Positions 7,772-16,333 of a stretch of 64,000 bases of DNA are shown here, one piece after another. Location: contig NZ_CP034550.1 in the NCBI RefSeq assembly GCF_009498035.1, positions 6,820,001 to 6,884,000 on the forward strand. Direction: 5' to 3'. The notes beneath the pieces were generated by a model. That model did not search any database and had not been told where the DNA came from. It worked only from the letters and a program-made list of their open reading frames with translations. The translations under genes and the position numbers were made by a program. This DNA comes from Saccharothrix syringae. Its GTDB lineage: Bacteria; Actinomycetota; Actinomycetes; Mycobacteriales; Pseudonocardiaceae. Positions within the stretch are counted from its first letter, which is position 1; every line of letters begins with the position of its first letter.

Positions 7772-9441
7772 CGGACTTCGCCACCCGCTTCCGCGCCCGC
7801 CCGCGCGCCGACCGGAAGGTCACCTTCCTCGCCGACGGGCGCCCGGCGGCCGAGCTGACCCACCTCGAACTCGACCGGCGGGCCAGGGCGGTGGCGTCCT
7901 GGCTGACCGGGGCCGGGCTGGCGGGCCGACCGGTGCTGCTGCTCTACCCGGCCGGCCTGGACTTCCTCGTCGCGTTCCTCGGCTGCCTCTACGCGCGTGC
8001 CGTGGCGGTGCCCGCGCCCCTGCCCGTGCCGGGGACCTCGCGGGCGGACCGGGTGGACCGCCTGGTCGAGGACTCGGGTGCGCGGGTGGTGCTCACCGAC
8101 GAGGCGCACGTGGCCGCGCTGGGCGAGCTGTCGGCGCGGACCTTCGACGAGACCGCCGGGCCCTGGGAACCGCCGGAGGTGGCCGCCGACGACATCGCCT
8201 ACCTCCAGTACACCTCCGGGTCGACCAGCCGGCCGCGCGGCGTCGAGGTCACCCACGGCGGCCTGGCGCACAACCTGGAGCTGTTCGCGCGGATCAGCGG
8301 CGACGTCCCCGTCCGGCGGATCGGCGGCTGGCTGCCGCACCACCACGACATGGGGCTCGTCGGGCTCCAGCTCCAGGCCCTGCACGCGGGGGCCGACCTG
8401 GTCCTGCTCTCGCCGGAGGCGGTGGTCGCCCGCCCGGTCCGCTGGCTGCGCGCGATCAGCGAGCACCGGGTGGACTGGACCGTGGCGCCCGACTTCGGCT
8501 ACGCGTGGGCGACCCACCGGGTCACCGACGAGGAGGTCGCCGGGCTCGACCTGTCCTGCCTGACGATGGCGGTCAGCGGGGCCGAGCCGATCCGGATCGC
8601 CACGCTGGACGCGTTCGCCCGGAAGTTCGCGCCGGCCGGGTTCCGGCGCACCGCGCTGAACCCGGGCTACGGGCTCGCCGAGTCCACCCTGGTGGTCACC
8701 TGCACGTCACGCGGACGCGGACCGACCGTCCGCTCGTTCACCCCGGCGTCGCTGGCGGCCGGCGAGGTCGTGCCCGCGTCGGACGGCGACGGCGTGCCGC
8801 TGGTCGGCTGCGGCGAGCCGGGCGGCATGGCGGTGCGCATCGTCGACCCGGCCACGGGCGCCGAGGTGGGCGACGGCGCGGTCGGTGAGATCCGGGTGGC
8901 CGGCCCCAGCCTGGCCGCGGGCTACCACGGCGATCCCGCCGCGACGCGCGCCACGTTCGTCACCGGCCCGGACGGCCGCTGGCTGCGGACCGGCGACCTC
9001 GGGTTCCTCCTCGACGGGCAGCTGTACGTCACCGGGCGGATCAAGGAGCTGATCATCGTCCGCGGCCGGAACCTGTACCCGCACGACATCGAGTTCTCGG
9101 CGCGGGAGGCGCACCCGGACGCGGGCACGGGCGCGGCCTTCGGCGTGCGGGACGCCGACTCCGGGGAGCACGTCGTGCTGGTGCAGGAGATGCGCCGGGC
9201 CGCGCGGGGGCACCCCGGCGAGTTCGCCGATGCCGTGCTCGACGCCGTCACCCGGCAGTTCGGCGTGCCGGTGAGCATCGTGGTCGTCCGGTCCGGCTCG
9301 ATCCGCCGCACCACGAGCGGCAAGGTGCGCCGGGGGCACATGCGCGACCTGTTCCTCGGCGGCGGGTTGTCGGCGCTGCACAGCGCGCTGTCCCCGGCGG
9401 TCGCCGCCATCGTCACCGACTCGGAGGGCAACCGTGTCTGA
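7768..9441 (+). CDS. Fatty acyl-AMP ligase (FAAL)
   Basis: A 557-residue adenylate-forming enzyme, typical FAAL length. Motifs visible in order are YTSGSTSRPRGVEVTHGG (phosphate loop), LPHHHDMGLV (typical FAAL stretch), GYGLAEST, RTGDLGF, GRIKELIIVRGRNLYPHDIE, and the C-terminal SGKVRRG with a candidate catalytic Lys. The NLYPHDIE form is characteristic of FAALs rather than acyl-CoA ligases. It should activate a fatty acid as acyl-AMP and load it on the carrier protein encoded directly downstream. It is coupled by a 4-bp ATGA overlap to the SDR and overlaps the ACP start by 8 bp. Confidence 0.92.
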   Translation: MTDFATRFRARPRADRKVTFLADGRPAAELTHLELDRRARAVASWLTGAGLAGRPVLLLYPAGLDFLVAFLGCLYARAVAVPAPLPVPGTSRADRVDRLVEDSGARVVLTDEAHVAALGELSARTFDETAGPWEPPEVAADDIAYLQYTSGSTSRPRGVEVTHGGLAHNLELFARISGDVPVRRIGGWLPHHHDMGLVGLQLQALHAGADLVLLSPEAVVARPVRWLRAISEHRVDWTVAPDFGYAWATHRVTDEEVAGLDLSCLTMAVSGAEPIRIATLDAFARKFAPAGFRRTALNPGYGLAESTLVVTCTSRGRGPTVRSFTPASLAAGEVVPASDGDGVPLVGCGEPGGMAVRIVDPATGAEVGDGAVGEIRVAGPSLAAGYHGDPAATRATFVTGPDGRWLRTGDLGFLLDGQLYVTGRIKELIIVRGRNLYPHDIEFSAREAHPDAGTGAAFGVRDADSGEHVVLVQEMRRAARGHPGEFADAVLDAVTRQFGVPVSIVVVRSGSIRRTTSGKVRRGHMRDLFLGGGLSALHSALSPAVAAIVTDSEGNRV

Positions 9442-9754
9442 CTCGTTGAGGGCTTGGCTCGTCGACGCCGTGGCCGGGTACCTGGGGCTGCCGCCGGCGC
9501 AGGTGGGCACCGACGTGGCGCTGCGCTCGCTCGGCTTCGACTCCGTGCACGCCATGGGGTTGTGCGTCGACATCGAGGAGCGCTGGGGAATCCTCGTGGA
9601 CCCCACGCTGGCCTGGGACTTCCCGACCATCGACACCATCGTGGCGCACCTCGGCGGGCAGGTGGGGCCGACCACCCGGCGGCCGGACGGGCCGGGGGCG
9701 GATCCCGGCCCGCCCGGTCACCGGGGACCTACGGCTGGGCGATCCAGTAGTTGA
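9434..9754 (+). CDS. Acyl carrier protein
   Basis: A 106-residue protein with one PP-binding domain in its first 80 residues. Ser37 in LGFDSVHAMGL is the phosphopantetheine attachment site. The remaining 25 or so residues are a Pro/Gly/Arg-rich tail without predicted structure, longer than in ordinary ACPs. The GTG start overlaps the end of the FAAL gene, so it is the last member of the SDR-FAAL-ACP operon and presumably holds the acyl chain made by the FAAL. Its final 26 bp overlap the convergent protease gene. No phosphopantetheinyl transferase is in the window. Confidence 0.9.
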   Translation: MSDSLRAWLVDAVAGYLGLPPAQVGTDVALRSLGFDSVHAMGLCVDIEERWGILVDPTLAWDFPTIDTIVAHLGGQVGPTTRRPDGPGADPGPPGHRGPTAGRSSS

Positions 9755-10703
9755 TGAACGCCATGACGGCCGGCCGGAACCGGGTCCCGCTGTTGGCCGG
9801 GTTGGTGCCGGCCACCCCGTAGGTGTGGATGCCCGTCACGCACCAGCCGCGGCACAGCCCCGGCGAGGTGGAGTCGAGGTGGTAGACGGGTGATCCGCTC
9901 TGGCCGGGCGCGGTATCCACCCAGTACCAGAGCCTGTTGGCCGTCTGCGAGTAGGTGTAGTCGGCGTCCCACCACATCGTGCCGTAGGGCTTGTCCCCCG
10001 GGAATCCCTCGACGAAGAAGTACTGGTCCACCAGGTTCTCGGCGGTGTTGTACCACCAGCCGAACCACCCGGTGGAGTAGCCGAGGTCGCAGGGCAGCTT
10101 GATCAGGCCGTAGTCGTGGTCGGGCGAGTAGCTGCCGACCCCGAAGCCGGCGGAGGTGCCGACCCAGTCCGAGGTGGCCCAGACGTCGGCTGCGCCGCCC
10201 GTGCAGCTCCCGAACGGCTTGTAGCTCCCCCCGCGGCCCGGGGTGACGGTGTACGAGGTCACCCAACTGCCGCCGTAGTACACGCAGTGCCCGGCGGTGA
10301 CCAGCACGTCGCGGCTGAGCATGAACCCGGTGCACTGGCCCTTGTCGGTCTCCAGGTGCGCGATCGCGCCCCACGGGTAGTCGGCCGGGTGGGCCTCCGG
10401 GACGCGGCCGTCCGGCCCGATGACCGAGTCGCCGCCGACCGGACCGGGCTCCGTCCGGTCGTCCGCGGTGAACGCCACGCCCTCGCCGGAGTGACCGGCG
10501 GCAACGGACCCGAGTGCGGCGGCGGCGGCCGCCGGCAGCGTGATGGTCCGGCCGACGCCGTTGACCATCGTGACACCACCCGGCCGGGGTCGTGGCTCGG
10601 CGACGCCGGTGCCGGGGACCAGTGCCGTCGAGATCATCGCCGCGGTTGCGGCCAAGGCCAGGACCAGGGTGGAGATCTTCCTGGGTCTTCCGTGACTCCG
10701 CAT
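9729..10703 (-). CDS. Secreted trypsin-like serine protease (glutamyl-endopeptidase-like)
   Basis: A 324-residue precursor with a signal peptide (basic RPRK then a hydrophobic run ending near residue 35) and a propeptide of roughly 75 residues. The chymotrypsin-fold domain shows His in VTAGHCVYY, Asp in DYGLIKL and Ser in GQSGSPVYHL. Six or more cysteines suggest disulphides. The arrangement resembles the S1B/V8-like extracellular proteases of actinomycetes. It is secreted and probably cleaves its own propeptide. It converges on the ACP gene, with the two reading frames overlapping by 26 bp. Confidence 0.87.
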   Translation of the reverse strand: MRSHGRPRKISTLVLALAATAAMISTALVPGTGVAEPRPRPGGVTMVNGVGRTITLPAAAAAALGSVAAGHSGEGVAFTADDRTEPGPVGGDSVIGPDGRVPEAHPADYPWGAIAHLETDKGQCTGFMLSRDVLVTAGHCVYYGGSWVTSYTVTPGRGGSYKPFGSCTGGAADVWATSDWVGTSAGFGVGSYSPDHDYGLIKLPCDLGYSTGWFGWWYNTAENLVDQYFFVEGFPGDKPYGTMWWDADYTYSQTANRLWYWVDTAPGQSGSPVYHLDSTSPGLCRGWCVTGIHTYGVAGTNPANSGTRFRPAVMAFINYWIAQP

Positions 10704-11354
10704 GGGGTGCCCCCTCCTCTATTGCGCGTGGGGTTCGGCCGTGCCCGATCGGCCGGGCACGGTCGGCACCGTCGCACCTCGCGGCTGACAGGGGCCGGCG
10801 GAAACCTGTACGCGTGCTTGACATGCGTGCTCTGCGGCGGAGGACCGGGGGTTCGGTCCGCGCGGGCCGGCGAGGCATCGTCGGCAGGCCCCGCGTCCCG
10901 GGCGAGGCGGGCCAGGACGACGACCGCTCCCACCACCGCCGCTGCCCCGGGAACGCCCGCCGGTTCTCGGGCGGCAGCCCGCGTCAGGCGCTCCAAGACG
11001 AAGACCGACCGCCGGCCCGAGTTGCGCAGCCGCAACGACGTGCGGACGTCCTCGGCCCGGCTCCCCCGGCGCACCCCGCCCATCCGGTCGAGGGCCGCCC
11101 GCCTGACCACGACGTCGGTCCCTCGTCGACGACGAGCCGGAGCGGGAACTCCGCCGTCATGTCCGTCCTGCCCGAACACAGCACGACGACCTCGAACGCC
11201 TTGACGAGTCCACTTCGGAGGGCGGCGGCCGATTCGCCCCGGAAGGCGCCCGGGTCGCGATCGGCGCGGGGCCCGGCAACAGGTCCCGGCTCCCCGCCAC
11301 CCGATCGGCCACCGGGGTCCGTGGCTATGCTGTCGCGATGGTTCTGGGGGGCCG
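10704..11354 (-). pseudogene. Gap with a probable frameshifted small gene (about 10820-11160, minus strand)
   Basis: Between the protease and the MmpL gene no intact gene is evident. On the minus strand an ATG at 11160 opens a GC3-rich frame beginning MTAEFPLRLVVDEG that becomes non-coding-like after about 15 codons. A different frame (DVVVRRAALDRMGGV, then RNSGRRSVFVLERL and a hydrophobic stretch AAVVGAVVVLARLAR) continues with coding-like third-position bias. A single-base shift near 11115 would join them into one protein of about 110 residues with a possible C-terminal membrane helix. No family is recognised. Either a young pseudogene or a sequence error. Confidence 0.3.
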
Positions 11355-13493
11355 ATGAGCGCCGCGTTACGCGACGGTCGGGCGGCGCGGGTCGTCGCGG
11401 TGGTGGGGCGGGTGTGCGTCCGGCACCGGTTCGTCGTGATCGGCGCGTGGGTGCTGCTGGTGCTGGCGCTCGTGGCGGGTGCCCGGGTGATCGGCACGCC
11501 GACGGACAACGACGTGAGCCTGCCGGGCACGGACGCCCAGCTCGTGCGGGACCTGACCGCGTCACCGGAGGCCCCGCTCACCTCCGGGACCGTGATCCTG
11601 GTGGCCCGGGACGGGCGGCTGGACGACGAGGCCCGCTCCGGCGTGCTGGCGGCGACGGCGGCTTCGCTGCGCGGAGCCGAGCACGTGACCTCGGTGAAAC
11701 CGCCCTCGGCGCGGGACGGGTCGCTGTCCGGGGACGGGCGCACCGGCTGGTTCGCGGTGGGCCTGGACGTCCGCCGGGCGGAGCTGACCAAGGCCGTGGC
11801 GCGGGCCGTCACCGAGGCCGCCCGGCCCGCCGCCGACGCCGGTCTGCTGGTCCTGCCCGGCGGGGCGTTCGCCCAGGCCGTCGACGGCTCGGGCACCACC
11901 GGCGACGAGTACTTCGGCCTGGTCCTGGCCGCCCTCGTGCTCTTCCTCGCGCTCGGCGGCCTCGTCGGCGCGGTGCTGGCGCTGCTGACCTCGGGCCTCG
12001 CGGTGCTCGCGACGCTGGAGACCGTGGGGCTGGCCGGGAACCTGACCTCGATGCCCGCCCAGGCGTCGACCCTGGCGCTCATGGTCGGCCTCGGCGTCGG
12101 CATCGACTACTCGCTGTTCCTGCTCAGCCGGTTCCGCGCGCTGGCGCGGTCGGGCCTCGCGGTGCCGGAGGCCGTCGAGCGCGCGGCCGCCGAGTCCGGT
12201 GCGGCGGTGGCCTTCGCCGGTGTCACGGTCGCGGTCGCGCTCGCCGGGCTCGGCCTGACCGGGGTGCCGCTGCTGCGGACGCTCGCCTGGACGTGCGGGA
12301 TCGCGGTCGGGTTCGCCGTCCTCGCCGCGCTCACCCTGCTGCCCGCGCTGACCTCGCTCGCCGGGGGGCGGCTCGCCAGCGGCGGGGCGCTGCACACCCG
12401 GTTGGCCCGCCGCGCCGGCCCCGGTGGTCACTGGGCGCGGCTGGCCGACCGGGTGACCCGCCGGCCCCTGGCGGCCGGCGGGGTGGCGCTCGTGCTGCTG
12501 GTCCTGCTCGCCGCGCCGGCGACCGACCTGCGGCCGGGCCAGCTGGACGCCGGGTCCTCGCCGGAGTCCACCGCCGTCCGCCAGGCCCACGACGCCGTGT
12601 CGGCGGCGTTCGGCCCGGGCGCGGGCACGCCGATCACGGTGCTCGGCCGGCTGCCGACGCCGGTCACCGGTCCCGACGACCCCCGGCTGCCCCCGCTCGT
12701 GGCGGCGGTGCGGGACCAGCCCGGGGTGGCCGCCGTCGGTCCGGTGACGCCGTTCGGGGACGGGCGGGTCGTCACGGTCCAGGTGATCGCCTCGACCTCG
12801 GGCGGCGACCCGGCGACGGCGGACCTCGTCCACCGCCTGCGCGGCCGGTCGGTGCCGGGCATGACCGTGCACGTCGGCGGCAACACCGCCGCCCGGGTGG
12901 ACCTGGCCGACCGGGTCGGCGACAGGCTGCCGCTGGTGATCGGGGTCGTGCTGCTGCTGTCGGTCGCGGTCCTGCTGGCGGCCTTCCGGGCACCGCTGCT
13001 CGCCCTCAAGGCGGCCGTGGTGGACCTGGTCTCGATCGGGGCGGCCTACGGCGTCCTGACGGCGGTGTTCACCCGGGGGTGGGGGGTGACGTGGATCGGG
13101 CTCTCCGGCCCGGTGCCCGTCCCGAGCTTCGTGCCGCTCATGCTCTTCGCCCTGCTGTTCGGCCTGTCGATGGACTACGAGGTGTTCCTGCTGAGCGAGG
13201 TCCGCCGGCGCTGGGACCTGACCGGGGACAACCTGCGGTCGGTCCGCGAGGGCCTGGTCGGCACCGGCGGCGTGATCACCGCGGCGGCGGCGATCATGGT
13301 CGGGGTCTTCCTCGCGTTCGTGCCCAACGACGACCCGACGATCAAGATGTTCGGCGTCGGCATGGCGGTCGCGATCGCCGTGGACGCGACCGTCGTGCGC
13401 TGCCTGCTCGTGCCGGCCACGATGGCGGTGCTCGGCGACCTCAACTGGTGGGCGCCGGGGCGCGGGCGGGTGCGTGCCGCCGAGCCGGGCTGA
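11355..13493 (+). CDS. MmpL-family RND transporter
   Basis: A 712-residue integral membrane protein with two repeats, each one helix, a large extracytoplasmic loop, then five helices. The hallmark VGLGVGIDYSLFLLSRFR in repeat one and LLFGLSMDYEVFLLSEVR in repeat two carry the Asp-Tyr pairs used for proton relay in MmpL proteins. Actinobacterial MmpL transporters export lipids, lipopeptides or siderophores. The ATG at 11355 follows a GGGGGG tract. The gene stands alone. A link to the FAAL-ACP cassette 1.6 kb upstream is conceivable because FAAL products are often exported by MmpL proteins, but a protease gene intervenes. Confidence 0.9.
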   Translation: MSAALRDGRAARVVAVVGRVCVRHRFVVIGAWVLLVLALVAGARVIGTPTDNDVSLPGTDAQLVRDLTASPEAPLTSGTVILVARDGRLDDEARSGVLAATAASLRGAEHVTSVKPPSARDGSLSGDGRTGWFAVGLDVRRAELTKAVARAVTEAARPAADAGLLVLPGGAFAQAVDGSGTTGDEYFGLVLAALVLFLALGGLVGAVLALLTSGLAVLATLETVGLAGNLTSMPAQASTLALMVGLGVGIDYSLFLLSRFRALARSGLAVPEAVERAAAESGAAVAFAGVTVAVALAGLGLTGVPLLRTLAWTCGIAVGFAVLAALTLLPALTSLAGGRLASGGALHTRLARRAGPGGHWARLADRVTRRPLAAGGVALVLLVLLAAPATDLRPGQLDAGSSPESTAVRQAHDAVSAAFGPGAGTPITVLGRLPTPVTGPDDPRLPPLVAAVRDQPGVAAVGPVTPFGDGRVVTVQVIASTSGGDPATADLVHRLRGRSVPGMTVHVGGNTAARVDLADRVGDRLPLVIGVVLLLSVAVLLAAFRAPLLALKAAVVDLVSIGAAYGVLTAVFTRGWGVTWIGLSGPVPVPSFVPLMLFALLFGLSMDYEVFLLSEVRRRWDLTGDNLRSVREGLVGTGGVITAAAAIMVGVFLAFVPNDDPTIKMFGVGMAVAIAVDATVVRCLLVPATMAVLGDLNWWAPGRGRVRAAEPG

Positions 13494-13610
13494 CGATAGG
13501 TGAAGTCGCTCTTCGAGGTGACCGTGCCCGCAGACCGCGGTCCGCCGGTGCCCGCGGCGGCCGAACCGTCGAGGGCCGGTCTGGTCGGCGTGCGGGGGTG
13601 GTCGCCCGGG

Positions 13611-14165
13611 TCAGGTGCCGGTGATCGTGAGGGTGACGACGCCGGTGCGGCGGGTGAGGCCGGGGTGCAGGCAGTCGAGCGGGTTGATCGTGGGGCCGGT
13701 GATGACGCTGACGGCCGCGTCGCCGGTGAACAGGCCGGAGGTGATGGCGCCGGTCAGCGTGGTGACGGCGTTGCCGCCGATGTTGGTGACGGTGCGGTTG
13801 TAGGTGAACGTGCTGGACTGGCCGGTGTTCCAGGTGATGGTCGTCTGCCCGGTGCCGGGTTCGGCGAGGTCGAGGCAGGAGGCGGTGCGCTGGACCGAGG
13901 CGCTGGTGGTTCCGGAGGTCGGGCCGGGCACGGTGGCGGGGATGCAGGGGGCGAGGACGTGGTTGACGCCGATGGTCTGCGGGGTGGGGGTGAGCAGCAG
14001 TCCGGGGCTGTAGGTGACGGTCTCGGTGCCGGCGCAGGTCAGGTCGAGGGGATCGGCGGTGGCGGCCGGTGCGAGGGCCGGCAGTGAGGTCGTGAGGGCG
14101 GCGGCCACGAGGAGCGCGCGCAGGCGCCCGGTCACGGGGTTCGTTTTGACGGAGGAACGCGTCAT
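13611..14165 (-). CDS. Small secreted protein, paralogue of the protein at 50414-50950
   Basis: A 184-residue precursor read from the ATG at 14165, behind AAGTGGG, rather than from an earlier start that adds 13 residues without a good ribosome site. A signal peptide ends near ALAPAATA. The mature part is about 145 residues, Thr/Ser-rich and beta-like, with four cysteines. The block ASCLDLAEPGTGQTTITWNT, followed by GQSSTFTYNR and ITSGLFTGDAAV, is shared with the protein at 50414-50950 (TASCLDLLDPG, TITWNTGQSSTITS, VTSGLFAGDSVV). The two are therefore members of one extracellular family. Function unknown; the fold may be immunoglobulin-like. Confidence 0.75.
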   Translation of the reverse strand: MTRSSVKTNPVTGRLRALLVAAALTTSLPALAPAATADPLDLTCAGTETVTYSPGLLLTPTPQTIGVNHVLAPCIPATVPGPTSGTTSASVQRTASCLDLAEPGTGQTTITWNTGQSSTFTYNRTVTNIGGNAVTTLTGAITSGLFTGDAAVSVITGPTINPLDCLHPGLTRRTGVVTLTITGT

Positions 14166-14204
14166 GGTCCCACTTCCCGAAGTCGAGTGGAGACCGAACA
14201 GCAT

Positions 14205-14420
14205 ATCCGGCGGATTCGGCGCGACAATCGACGAAGCGGGTGAGCGGTAGGACGAAAATTGCGGAAACGAAACAACCGGCAGTAGTCCGGGATGGACTTC
14301 CTTCCATTCGACCGCAGGTCAGGGCGCAGACCGGCGACGACGTCGCCGCGAATTTACCGCACTTGCAGAGGTCAAATGAGCGATGGCGGCCGGCCATGGT
14401 TGTGGAGTTGTGAGGGTCAG
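14205..14420. other. Intergenic stretch without recognisable gene
   Basis: The bases between the secreted-protein start and the IS630 remnant hold no supported reading frame. The part nearest the gene is relatively AT-rich and probably carries its promoter. No clear -35/-10 pair was identified. Confidence 0.3.
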
Positions 14421-14650
14421 TCAGGTCCGGGCGTGGACATTCAGGTTGTCCCAGATCCACCAGCGAGGCGCGCCGCCCGACTGCGCCCTTTCGGCGGCCT
14501 CGGGCCCGATGAGCCGGAACCTGCGGCGACCTTCTCCACTGACCCACACCCACCCGCAGCTCCGCCGCGACCGCCGTGGTCTTCTCACCTCGGGCGAACC
14601 GCTCACCGGCGTCCAACGGGACCGCCACCCGACCCGGGCGTCGGTAATGG
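14421..14650 (-). pseudogene. Remnant of an IS630-family transposase
   Basis: Two transposase-like pieces lie close together in different minus-strand frames. The upstream one, RFARGEKTTAVAAELRVGVG, matches the N-terminal helix-turn-helix of IS630/Tc1-type transposases. The downstream one, PRWWIWDNLNVHART, matches the second catalytic Asp region (DNLNVH) of the same DDE family. In an intact element these are separated by well over 100 residues, so there has been a large internal deletion plus a frameshift. No terminal inverted repeats or TA target duplication were recognised. Confidence 0.6.
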
Positions 14651-14782
14651 CGTGGGCGCCGCACGGGGAAGCTGGATAAGGTTCGGCGGCTACAGCCGTC
14701 GCGCGGCCGGATCGCGGCCGTCCGACACGTGCGCACGCGGGCCCCGGGGAGGTCCCGCGCCCATCCCGAACGGCGGAGGACC

Positions 14783-15637
14783 GTGCGAGACCACCCGACC
14801 GGCACCGCGGAGCAGATCGTCCCGGCCAACGGCATCGAGCTCTGCCACGAGACCTTCGGCGACCCGCGGCACCCCGTGCTGCTGCTGGTCATGGGCCTGG
14901 GCTTCCAGCTCGTGCACTGGCCGGACGGGTTCTGCCGGCGGCTGGCCGACCGCGGCTTCTTCGTGGTCCGGTTCGACAACCGCGACGCGGGCCGCTCGAC
15001 CCACCTGCCCGGGACCGACTACGCGCTGGTCGACATGGCCGCCGACGCCGTCGGGCTCCTCGACGCGCTCGGCGCCGACCGCGCCCACGTGGTCGGCGCG
15101 TCGATGGGCGGGATGATCGCCCAGGTCATGGCCGCGCACCACCCGTCACGGGTGCTGAGCCTGGCGTCGCTCATGTCCACCACCGGCCGCCGCGGCAAGG
15201 GCCGCACCTCGCCACGGCTGATCCGCCACCTGTTCTCCCGAACCGCCCGCACCGAGCAGCAGGCCGTCGAGCGGCGGGTGCGGTTGTTCGAGACCGTCGG
15301 CTCCCCCGGCTTCGAGCAGGACTTCGAGGAGATCAGGCGGGCCGCCGCGCTCTCGTTCCGCCGCGACCCCGACCACCGGGGAGGCCGGCGCCGGCAGTAC
15401 CGGGCGGTGCGCGCGGCCGGTGACCGGACCGATCAGCTCGCGCGGGTCACGGCGCCGACGGTGGTCGTCCACGGCACGGCGGACCTCGTGTGCCACCACT
15501 CCGGCGGCGAGGCGACCGCGGCCGCGATCGGCGGTGCGCGACTCGTACTCGTCCCGGGCATGGGGCACGACCTCCCGCCCGGCGCGTGGCCGACCATCGT
15601 GGACGCGATCGTCGACAACGCCCGCCGCGCCCGCTGA
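14783..15637 (+). CDS. Alpha/beta hydrolase (RdmC/DnrP-like)
   Basis: A 284-residue alpha/beta hydrolase. GTG start at 14783 follows GGCGGAGGA; spacing is short but the coding signal begins here. The oxyanion strand is LLLVMGLGF, the nucleophile elbow GASMGG carries the Ser, the acid is in HGTADLV and the His in PGMGHDLP. The FDNRDAGRST segment and overall order match the RdmC/DnrP group, which includes anthracycline methyl esterases as well as many esterases of unknown substrate. It is convergent with the TetR gene 9 bp away. No polyketide genes are nearby, so a general esterase role is more likely. Confidence 0.85.
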   Translation: MRDHPTGTAEQIVPANGIELCHETFGDPRHPVLLLVMGLGFQLVHWPDGFCRRLADRGFFVVRFDNRDAGRSTHLPGTDYALVDMAADAVGLLDALGADRAHVVGASMGGMIAQVMAAHHPSRVLSLASLMSTTGRRGKGRTSPRLIRHLFSRTARTEQQAVERRVRLFETVGSPGFEQDFEEIRRAAALSFRRDPDHRGGRRRQYRAVRAAGDRTDQLARVTAPTVVVHGTADLVCHHSGGEATAAAIGGARLVLVPGMGHDLPPGAWPTIVDAIVDNARRAR

Positions 15638-15646
15638 CCGGGCCGG

Positions 15647-16252
15647 TCAGGGCGGGGGTTCGGCGAAGGCGCCGGCGGTCGCGGCGAGGACGGCGGTCCG
15701 GGCGGCCTGGTCGGGCAGCTCCGGGTCGGGTGGTGCGTGGAGCAGCACCAGGTGGTGGTACAGGGGCGCGGTGGCGGCGACCAGCAGCCGCCGGGCGTTG
15801 GTGCGCGGTGGGAGTTCGGCGCGCTCGACGGCCCGGCTGACGATGGCCTCGCAGCGCCGGTACCGGTCCTCCCAGAGCCGTCGTTGGGCCAGTTCGGCCT
15901 TCTCGGAGCGGAACGAGGCGGCGATCAGGGCCGCCACGACCGGCGGCTCCGCGACCAGCGAGTCGTGGATCTCCCGGTTCAGCGCCGCCAGGTCCCCGTG
16001 CAGTGAGCCGGTGTCCGGGGGCTGCCAGTCGTCGTCGCCCGCCGCGTCCAGGACGTCGGCGAGCAGGCCGCCGACGTCGCCCCAGCGCCGGTAGACCGTC
16101 GCGCGGTGCACGCCGGCCCGGGTGGCGACGGCCTCCGCGGTGAGCCCGTCGTAACCGTGCTCGGCCAGTTCCGCGAGGACCGCGTCGAGCACCTGTCGAC
16201 GGGTGCGGGCGGTTCGGCCGCCGGGGCGGCGGCGTGGTGCCGGGGAGGTCAT
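15647..16252 (-). CDS. TetR-family regulator
   Basis: About 201 residues from the ATG at 16252 (an ATG at 16288 would add 12 residues). The N-terminal helix-turn-helix reads LTAEAVATRAGVHRATVYRRWGD, typical TetR, after a basic RRRPGGRTARTRRQVLDA. The C-terminal ligand domain resembles the TetR_C_11 class with an FRSEKAELA helix. It is divergent from the acetyltransferase gene, so it probably represses that gene; the 81-base gap contains AATGTAACAGTTGTC but no clean palindrome was found. Confidence 0.85.
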   Translation of the reverse strand: MTSPAPRRRPGGRTARTRRQVLDAVLAELAEHGYDGLTAEAVATRAGVHRATVYRRWGDVGGLLADVLDAAGDDDWQPPDTGSLHGDLAALNREIHDSLVAEPPVVAALIAASFRSEKAELAQRRLWEDRYRRCEAIVSRAVERAELPPRTNARRLLVAATAPLYHHLVLLHAPPDPELPDQAARTAVLAATAGAFAEPPP

Positions 16253-16333
16253 CGCTGGTGATCCCGTTTGCTCGGCGGGCGGGGGCATGACAGGATCTTA
16301 ATGTAACAGTTGTCGCGATAAGGGGGACGACCC

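Noticed and set aside
14421..14650. Intact IS630 insertion sequence
   Set aside because: Only two transposase fragments in different frames remain, with no terminal repeats.
16253..16333. TetR operator between the TetR and acetyltransferase genes
   Set aside because: AATGTAACAGTTGTC gives only 3-bp inverted arms; no clean palindrome, so not listed as a site.
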